From Pseudomonas sp. UBA4194 (GTDB lineage: Bacteria > Pseudomonadota > Gammaproteobacteria > Pseudomonadales > Pseudomonadaceae): a DNA stretch of 27,428 nt. Where the stretch lies: assembly GCF_002379585.1 (NCBI RefSeq), contig NZ_DFUE01000039.1, positions 1 through 27,428 on the forward strand, in the 5' to 3' direction. The notes beneath the pieces were generated by a model. That model searched no databases. It had not been told where the DNA came from and saw only the letters and a program-made list of their open reading frames with translations. Positions 22,267 through 27,428 of the stretch are shown piece after piece (position 1 is the first letter of the stretch; each line of letters opens with the position of its first letter). Made by a program: the position numbers and the translations under genes.

Positions 22267-24656
22267 GCCGGCCGGCCGGAGTGGGCACCCGCCCGCAGGA
22301 GAAACCCACGTGGCTGGAGCGGCTGATCTTCGATCACCGCCCGGCGGTGATCGGCCTGTGCCTGTTGGTCAGCCTGGTGCTGTTCTGGCAGGCCACCCTG
22401 ATCCGACCGTCCACCAGCTTCGAGAAAATGATCCCGCTCAAGCACCCCTTCATCGAGAAGATGCTGGAGCATCGCAACGATCTGGCCAACCTGGGCAATA
22501 CCGTGCGCATCTCGGTGCAGGCCACCGATGGCGATATCTTCAGTCAGGCGTACATGGAAACCTTGCGCCAGGTGCATGACGAGGTGTTCTACATTCCGGG
22601 GGTCGACCGCTCGGCGCTGAAATCGCTGTGGAGCCCCAGCGTGCGCTGGACTGAAGTGACGGAGGAGGGCTTCGCCGGCGGCGAGGTGATTCCGCAGAGT
22701 TACGATGGTTCGGCGGACAGCCTCGATCAACTGCGCAACAACGTGCTCAAGTCCGGCCAGGTAGGCCGCTTGGTAGCCAACGACTTCCGCTCTTCAATCG
22801 TCGATGTGCCCTTGCTGGAGTCCTATCCCGATCCCCAGGACCAGAGTCGGCTGCTCAAGCTCGACTACCGGCAGTTTTCCCACCAGCTCGAAGAAAAGAT
22901 TCGCGACAAGTTCCAGGCGCAGAACCCCAATATCCAGGTGCACATCGTCGGCTTTGCCAAGAAGGTAGGGGACCTGATCGATGGCCTGATCATGGTGGTG
23001 CTGTTCTTCGGCATTGCCTTCGCCATTACCCTGGTGTTGCTGTACTGGTTCACGCACTGCCTGCGCAGCACCGTCGCTGTGCTCTGTACCACGTTGGTGG
23101 CGGTGGTGTGGCAACTGGGGCTGATGCACGCCATCGGCTTCGGGCTGGACCCGTACTCGATGCTGGTGCCGTTTCTGATCTTCGCCATCGGCATTTCCCA
23201 TGGTGTGCAGAAGATCAACGGCATCGCCCTGCAATCCAGTGATGCCGACAATCCCCTGACCGCCGCCCGGCGTACTTTCCGCCAGTTGTTCCTGCCCGGC
23301 ATGATCGCGATTCTGGCCGACGCGGTGGGCTTCATCACCCTGCTGATCATCGATATCGGGGTGATCCGCGAGCTGGCCATTGGTGCCTCCATCGGCGTGG
23401 CGGTGATCGTGTTCACCAACCTGATCCTGTTGCCGGTGGCCATTTCCTACGTGGGCATCAGCAAGCGCGCCGTGGACATCAGCAAGCGTGACGCCGTACG
23501 CGAGCACCCGTTCTGGCGCACCCTGGCTCGGTTCGCCAGCCCCAGGGTGGCACCTGTGTCGATTGCGCTGGCATTGCTGGCCTTCGGTGGCGGGCTTTGG
23601 TACAGCCAGAACCTGAAGATCGGCGACCTTGACCAGGGGGCGCCGGAACTGCGGCCCGACTCGCGTTACAACAAGGACAACAGCTTCATCATCGAGCACT
23701 ACTCCACCAGTTCGGACGTGCTGGTGGTGATGGTCAAGACCGCAGCCGAGGGCTGTTCGACGTACAAGGCCATGGCGCCCATCGACCAGCTGATGTGGAA
23801 GATGGACAACACCCCCGGTGTGCAGTCGACGATCTCCCTGGTGACCGTGTCGCGGCAAATGATCAAGGGCATGAACGAGGGCAACCTGAAATGGGAAACC
23901 TTGAGCCGCAACCCGGATGTGCTGAACAGCTCCATCGCTCGGGCTGACGGTCTCTACAACGCCGACTGTTCGTTGGCACCGGTGCTGGTGTTCCTCAACG
24001 ACCACAAGGCCGAGACCCTGGATCGGGTGGTCAAGGCGGTGCAGGACTTTGCCGCCGAGAACAACCAGCCAGGGCTGGAATTCATGCTGGCGGCGGGCAA
24101 CGCCGGTATCGAGGCGGCCACCAACGAGGTGATCAAGACCAGTGAGCTGACCATTCTGGTGCTGGTGTACCTGTGTGTTGCCGTGATGTGCATGATCACC
24201 TTCCGCTCCTTTGCGGCCACCCTGTGCATCGTGCTGCCGCTGGTGCTGACCTCGGTGCTGGGCAATGCGCTGATGGCCTTCATGGGCATCGGTGTGAAGG
24301 TTGCGACCCTGCCGGTGGTAGCGCTGGGCGTAGGCATCGGCGTGGACTACGGGATCTACATCTACAGCCGGCTGGAGAGCTTCCTGCGCGCGGGCCTGCC
24401 GCTGCAGGAGGCCTATTACCAGACGCTGAAATCCACGGGCAAGGCAGTGCTGTTCACGGGGTTGTGCCTGGCGATCGGCGTCGCTACATGGATATTCTCG
24501 GCCATCAAGTTCCAGGCTGACATGGGCCTGATGCTGACCTTCATGCTGCTGTGGAACATGTTCGGAGCGCTGTGGTTGCTGCCGGCACTGGCACGCTTCC
24601 TGATTAAACCGGAAAAACTCGCCGGGCAAAAAGGCCACTCCCTACTCGCCCACTAA
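22263..24656 (+). CDS. MMPL/RND-family transporter
   Basis: This inner-membrane protein of 797 residues has the RND-like two-half layout: a segment at about 33-50, a periplasmic domain (about 55-235), a membrane bundle around 240-400, a second segment near 437-453, a second periplasmic domain (about 455-620) and a final bundle around 625-790. SHGVQKING and GVGIGVDYGIYIYSRLESFLRAG are the characteristic membrane-motif regions of the two halves; the second carries the D-Y pair typical of MMPL/SSD proteins. MMPL proteins move lipids or hydrophobic compounds. DUF1302/DUF1329 genes that often accompany such pairs in Pseudomonas are not present here. It is coupled to the YCF48-like gene; its TAA is followed directly by a REP element. 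Confidence 0.9.
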   Translation: MSRPAGVGTRPQEKPTWLERLIFDHRPAVIGLCLLVSLVLFWQATLIRPSTSFEKMIPLKHPFIEKMLEHRNDLANLGNTVRISVQATDGDIFSQAYMETLRQVHDEVFYIPGVDRSALKSLWSPSVRWTEVTEEGFAGGEVIPQSYDGSADSLDQLRNNVLKSGQVGRLVANDFRSSIVDVPLLESYPDPQDQSRLLKLDYRQFSHQLEEKIRDKFQAQNPNIQVHIVGFAKKVGDLIDGLIMVVLFFGIAFAITLVLLYWFTHCLRSTVAVLCTTLVAVVWQLGLMHAIGFGLDPYSMLVPFLIFAIGISHGVQKINGIALQSSDADNPLTAARRTFRQLFLPGMIAILADAVGFITLLIIDIGVIRELAIGASIGVAVIVFTNLILLPVAISYVGISKRAVDISKRDAVREHPFWRTLARFASPRVAPVSIALALLAFGGGLWYSQNLKIGDLDQGAPELRPDSRYNKDNSFIIEHYSTSSDVLVVMVKTAAEGCSTYKAMAPIDQLMWKMDNTPGVQSTISLVTVSRQMIKGMNEGNLKWETLSRNPDVLNSSIARADGLYNADCSLAPVLVFLNDHKAETLDRVVKAVQDFAAENNQPGLEFMLAAGNAGIEAATNEVIKTSELTILVLVYLCVAVMCMITFRSFAATLCIVLPLVLTSVLGNALMAFMGIGVKVATLPVVALGVGIGVDYGIYIYSRLESFLRAGLPLQEAYYQTLKSTGKAVLFTGLCLAIGVATWIFSAIKFQADMGLMLTFMLLWNMFGALWLLPALARFLIKPEKLAGQKGHSLLAH

Positions 24657-24763
24657 CGTAGCAGCGGCGTAAGCCGCGTCCCGCCTCTACGAAGCGATCC
24701 AGGGAGCACGTCGTTCGCCACGCAAGCGCATCGATAGCGGACGCGGCTTACGCCGCTGCTACG
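24657..24763. repeat. Inverted pair of REP elements (BIME-like) between convergent genes
   Basis: Two identical 25-bp REPs at 24657-24681 and 24739-24763 face each other across 57 bp. Each folds alone (GCGGC-GTAA-GCCGC) and the two can pair with each other. The pair starts one base after the MMPL stop, and the second copy contains the stop codon of the GntR gene coming from the other side. A bidirectional terminator role is plausible; no T-run is present. Confidence 0.88.
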
Positions 24764-25478
24764 GGCCGAGGACGGCGCTGAGGGCGTCTTTGGCGTCGTC
24801 GAGTTGCACCAGGGTCGCGTGGCGGGCGCCGAGGGCGTCGCGGTTTTCGATCGCGGTCAGAATCGCCTTGTGCCGGGGCAACGCCAGCTCATGCAGGTTG
24901 GGCCGCTGGTTGGAGTGGCGCAGCGCCTCGCGCAGTGCCAGCGAAAGCATGTTGCACAGGTGGGCGAGCAGGTCGTTGTGAGTGGCGTCGGCGATCCGGC
25001 TGTGAAAGTCCAGGTCCGGTTGCAGCACCTGCTCCGGCGTATCTGCCGCTTCCATGCGGCCATAGGCTTCGCCGATGGCCGCAATCTCCTCATCGCTGGC
25101 GTGTTGCGCGGCCAACGCTGCTGCGGCAGGTTCGATGATGGTTCGCACGCTGGTCAGCAATGCAAAGAACTCGTTCTGTGGCGTGCTCTGCATGACCCAG
25201 TGCAGCACGTCGGGGTCGAGCATGTGCCACTCGCGGCGCGGCTTGACCACCGAGCCAACACGCGGCTTGGAGTACACCAGCCCCTTGGCCACCAGCACCC
25301 GAGTCGCCTCACGCAGCACCGGCCGACTGACTGCATACTCTTCGCACAGCAACGCTTCTGCCGGGAGACGATCGTCAGGTTTGAAGCGCCCCGAGACGAT
25401 CTGCATGCCCAAGTCCTGGACGATACGCGAGTGCATGCTTTTGCGGTCGGAAGGCTTGCGGTAATCCATGGGGCGCAT
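24759..25478 (-). CDS. FadR-subfamily GntR transcriptional regulator
   Basis: A 239-residue regulator. The N-terminal winged helix (about 15-80) has GRFKPDDRLPAEALLCEEY, SRPVLREATRVLVAKGLV and a wing at RVGSVVKPR. The FCD effector domain (about 100-230) has the expected acidic and histidine metal-site residues, including DLDFHSRIADATHNDLL and the late RHKAIL. The linker WHMLDPDVLHWV is like that of sugar-acid regulators such as DgoR. ATG 25478 has AGGA five bases upstream; an ATG three codons in is less well placed. No catabolic genes on its strand are adjacent, so the target is unknown. Its TAG stop is provided by a REP element. Confidence 0.88.
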   Translation of the reverse strand: MRPMDYRKPSDRKSMHSRIVQDLGMQIVSGRFKPDDRLPAEALLCEEYAVSRPVLREATRVLVAKGLVYSKPRVGSVVKPRREWHMLDPDVLHWVMQSTPQNEFFALLTSVRTIIEPAAAALAAQHASDEEIAAIGEAYGRMEAADTPEQVLQPDLDFHSRIADATHNDLLAHLCNMLSLALREALRHSNQRPNLHELALPRHKAILTAIENRDALGARHATLVQLDDAKDALSAVLGP

Positions 25479-25504
25479 TCGGTCCTGGCAGCGAGGGATG
25501 GGCG

Positions 25505-25513
25505 ATCATAGCA
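25505..25513 (-). promoter_or_regulatory. Candidate extended -10 promoter of the GntR gene
   Basis: On the minus strand the sequence reads TGCTATGAT, an extended -10 (TG-N-TATGAT, 5 of 6 to consensus) about 26 bp before the start codon. No good -35 box is present, which fits extended -10 promoters. It suggests the GntR gene is transcribed separately from ohrR. Confidence 0.4.
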
Positions 25514-25552
25514 TCTGCCGCCGACAAAATCGGTCGTCAGCGCCAGTCGCTT

Positions 25553-26023
25553 TCACAGGCTGCCTTGCAAGTTCTTGCGCAGCTCCAGCAAATGGTTCTG
25601 CAAGGCCTGCAGATCTTTTTCGCCCTGGCCGCTGGCCCTCAGGATCGAATCGGGCACCGAACACGCCTGTTCACGTAGGGCGCGCCCTTGTTCGGTCAGC
25701 TGCACGATGACCACGCGTTCGTCGTCCTTGCTGCGCGTGCGGCTGAGCATACCTTCCGCTTCGAGGCGTTTGAGCAACGGGGTCAGCGAGCCGGGATCGG
25801 TCAACAGCCGGGTGCTGATTTCACCCACGGTCATGCCATCGCGCTCCCACAGCACCAGCATGGTCAGGTATTGCGGGTAGGTCAGCCCCAGTTCATGCAG
25901 CAGCGGCTTGTACACCTTGGTCATCAACAACGAGGTGGAATACAGGGCAAAGCACATCTGGTTGTCCAGCAGCAAACTGTCGTCGGAGCCAGCTGCCTTG
26001 TTCTTGTCGATTTCGGTGTCCAT
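25553..26023 (-). CDS. ohrR: OhrR-type MarR-family organic-peroxide sensor/repressor
   Basis: A 156-residue MarR protein with the OhrR hallmark LLLDNQMCFALYSTSL, where Cys24 aligns with the peroxide-sensing cysteine. It is followed by LYPQYLTM-like LTYPQYLTMLVLWE, a winged helix (TVGEISTRLLTDPGSLTPLLKRLEAEGML) divided across two helices, and the wing RSKDDERVVIVQLT. A second cysteine, Cys121, could make this a two-cysteine OhrR. OhrR represses the peroxidase gene ohr until oxidised by organic hydroperoxides. No ohr gene lies in the window. ATG 26023 has AAAGGA at good spacing. The 182-bp region upstream (26024-26205) shows no clear OhrR operator to me. Other MarR sensors remain possible. Confidence 0.78.
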   Translation of the reverse strand: MDTEIDKNKAAGSDDSLLLDNQMCFALYSTSLLMTKVYKPLLHELGLTYPQYLTMLVLWERDGMTVGEISTRLLTDPGSLTPLLKRLEAEGMLSRTRSKDDERVVIVQLTEQGRALREQACSVPDSILRASGQGEKDLQALQNHLLELRKNLQGSL

Positions 26024-26205
26024 GCTGATCCTTTCTGGAAAGTGCGGGCGGATGACGGCGAGGGCATTTTCATTACGCCAGCTGATCCGCCGGTTCCGTC
26101 ACGAAGCTCATGTTGATATCGAGCTACGAAGGCACTGCATAGTTCGTTCGACCTTCTGGGCGGGCGTTCTCAAGGCGCCGCGGGACAGCGCTTGGGGGAG
26201 GGGGC

Positions 26206-27060
26206 CTAGAGTTTGAAGCCTTCGGCAATGTGCTCGGCCAGGGACTCGGTGAGGGTGCTGCGGGTTGTCTGGTTGTGCAGCAGCATCACGCTGGCAATCG
26301 GCAGCACCGGCAGGCCTTCGGCTTCCCCTAGCACGCGCATGTCCGCGGTGATCAGGCTTTGCAGCTGCGCGGTGACCGCGAGCCCGGCGCTTACCGCCGC
26401 CATCAGGGCCGACAGGCTCGCACTGGAATAGGCCACGCGGTACGGCTTGCCCACGGCGTCCAGGGCGTTGCATGTCCAGTTGCGGCAAAAACAGTCACTG
26501 TTGAACAGCGCCAATGGCATGGGATTCTGTTCGTGGGGGCTGAAGCCCTGCGCCACCGCCCATACCAGACGCTCCTGACGCAGCGGCTGGCCCACTTCGT
26601 GGCCAGGTTCGCGAGTGACGATGGTCAGGTCCAGGTCGTGGCGCTGCATCAATTGCTTGGTGCTCTCGCAGTGGACTTCCACCTGCACCAGTGGGTAGGC
26701 CTGGGCAAAACGCGAAAGGATGCCGGGCAGATAGCGCATGGCGTAGTCATCCGGCGTGCCGATGCGCACGGTGCCGACCATGTGCGGCTCGCGCAGGGTG
26801 GTAAACACTTCGCTATGCAGCTTCAGGATACGTCGGGCATACCCCAGCAGCACCTGACCTTCGGCAGTGAGCCTGACCTGGCGCCCGTCTCGTTCGAACA
26901 GTCGGCGCTGAAGGATATCTTCCTCCAGTCGCTTCATCTGCATGCTCACCGCCGACTGGGTGCGGTTGACCATGTCGCCGGCCTTGGTAAAGCCCCCGTG
27001 ATCGGCAATGGCAACGAAGGTGCGCAGGACTTCGGAGTCGATACTTTGATACTGGGACAT
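26206..27060 (-). CDS. LysR-family transcriptional regulator
   Basis: A 284-residue LysR protein. The N-terminal winged helix (about 8-68) includes LRTFVAIADHGGFTKAGDMV, RTQSAVSMQMKRLEED and RRLFERDGRQVRLT; the effector domain begins at GTVRIGTPDDYAMRYLPG (about 95). It resembles the LrhA/HexA-like group. Residues CFCRNWTC (about 189-196) add three clustered cysteines in the effector domain, unusual enough to note. ATG 27060 has GGAG eight bases upstream. It is divergent from the DUF1127 gene, 96 bp apart, an arrangement that suggests it regulates that gene and itself. Confidence 0.92.
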   Translation of the reverse strand: MSQYQSIDSEVLRTFVAIADHGGFTKAGDMVNRTQSAVSMQMKRLEEDILQRRLFERDGRQVRLTAEGQVLLGYARRILKLHSEVFTTLREPHMVGTVRIGTPDDYAMRYLPGILSRFAQAYPLVQVEVHCESTKQLMQRHDLDLTIVTREPGHEVGQPLRQERLVWAVAQGFSPHEQNPMPLALFNSDCFCRNWTCNALDAVGKPYRVAYSSASLSALMAAVSAGLAVTAQLQSLITADMRVLGEAEGLPVLPIASVMLLHNQTTRSTLTESLAEHIAEGFKL

Positions 27061-27156
27061 TCATCAATCTCCGAGATGGGTTGCATAAGAAACATTCGTT
27101 GGATTGATCATAGCGCCGAGCAGAGACTTGAGCCATCCCAATCGGAGGGCTTGAAG
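27061..27156. promoter_or_regulatory. Divergent promoter region of lysR and the DUF1127 gene
   Basis: This 96-bp gap is more AT-rich in its first half (27081-27112). On the minus strand TATGAT (27107-27112) could be a -10 for the LysR gene. LysR proteins usually bind T-N11-A dyads in such gaps, and several fit here, so I do not choose one. A good Shine-Dalgarno (GGAGG, 27144-27148) serves the DUF1127 gene. Confidence 0.35.
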
Positions 27157-27393
27157 ATGAAAGGTCAAAAAGGGTTTGTAGGGGTGGCACGGGTTTCAGG
27201 GCAATCGTCGTTTTCCCTGCGCGAAGCGATAGGCAATGGGCTGCAGCGGGTGATGCGCTGGGTGGCGTTGGCGCAGCAGCGAAATCAGCTGTCGGCCATG
27301 AGTGATGCGGCGCTCAAGGATATTGGGTTGAGCCGAGCGGATATTTTGCAGGAGAGTGAGCGGCCGTTCTGGGATGATCCGTTGGGCAAATGA
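27157..27393 (+). CDS. DUF1127 (YjiS-like) small protein
   Basis: A 78-residue basic protein. The C-terminal half has the DUF1127 pattern: RVMRWVALAQQRNQLSAMSD followed by ALKDIGLSRADI, then an acidic-aromatic tail. DUF1127 proteins are small, arginine-rich and mostly uncharacterised; some members in alphaproteobacteria affect RNA turnover and phosphate or carbon metabolism. ATG 27157 is chosen over longer open frames because GGAGG lies eight bases upstream and the family motif is C-terminal to it. A TTG two codons upstream is possible. It is divergently paired with the LysR gene. Confidence 0.85.
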   Translation: MKGQKGFVGVARVSGQSSFSLREAIGNGLQRVMRWVALAQQRNQLSAMSDAALKDIGLSRADILQESERPFWDDPLGK

Positions 27394-27407
27394 TGAGTGT
27401 TCGGCGT

Positions 27408-27428
27408 GATGGCCTCTTCGCGGCTGTA
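27408..27428. repeat. Start of a further REP element, cut by the window end
   Basis: GGCCTCTTCGCGGCTG at 27411-27426 matches the beginning of REP elements common in P. putida-group genomes, 15 or so bases after the DUF1127 stop. Only one arm is visible, so the palindrome cannot be confirmed. Confidence 0.5.

Noticed and set aside
26359..27156. Long plus-strand open frame leading into the DUF1127 gene
   Set aside because: It runs antisense through the LysR gene; only the last 78 codons after a proper ribosome site match a family.

Overview
The window looks like chromosomal DNA of a Pseudomonas of the P. putida group or a close relative. It is GC-rich and densely coding, with two REP-type palindrome families: one with a GGAGCGGGTT-CTACCCGCG core and one with a GTAGCAGCGGCGTAAGCCGC core. 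It also carries rmuC, an SSS-symporter/hybrid kinase like MxtR (CrbS), an OhrR-type MarR protein and a LysR/DUF1127 divergent pair. The species is an inference; no rRNA or other marker gene is present.

Layout. (1) 1-68 is the 3' end of an unidentified gene. (2) 578-8122 is one plus-strand operon: a polar amino acid-type ABC importer (binding protein, permease, ATPase), a class V PLP enzyme, a MurR/RpiR regulator, a PuuE-like deacetylase-fold amidohydrolase, a dihydropyrimidinase/hydantoinase and a hydratase/FAH-fold enzyme. Together they look like an uptake and degradation system for a cyclic amide, ureide or imide; the substrate cannot be read from sequence. The operon is bracketed by two copies of a modular repeat (92-294 and 8164-8425) built of 65-bp units inside 44-49 bp inverted arms. 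Two TGAA-N8-TTCA sites 30 bp apart lie at the likely promoter. (3) 8536-15413 is housekeeping and sensory: a small Sel1-like protein, RmuC, the 1157-residue symporter-kinase on the minus strand, and an MFS transporter. (4) 15574-21025 is a TAXI-TRAP importer operon (binding protein, fused permease, DUF1850 protein) that runs by a 4-nt overlap into an LplT-like MFS/PlsC acyltransferase fusion. (5) 21253-24656 is a YCF48-like secreted protein translationally coupled to an MMPL/RND transporter. (6) 24759-27393 holds three minus-strand regulators (FadR-type GntR, OhrR-type MarR, LysR) and a plus-strand DUF1127 gene divergent from the LysR gene.

The most interesting points are: the repeat-bracketed catabolic operon with its unusual enzyme set and candidate double operator; the 65-bp modular repeat family itself; and REP elements that overlap 3' ends of genes. 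There, REPs supply the stop codons of two genes, while a loop variant without the stop lets the DUF1850 frame read through by about 45 residues.
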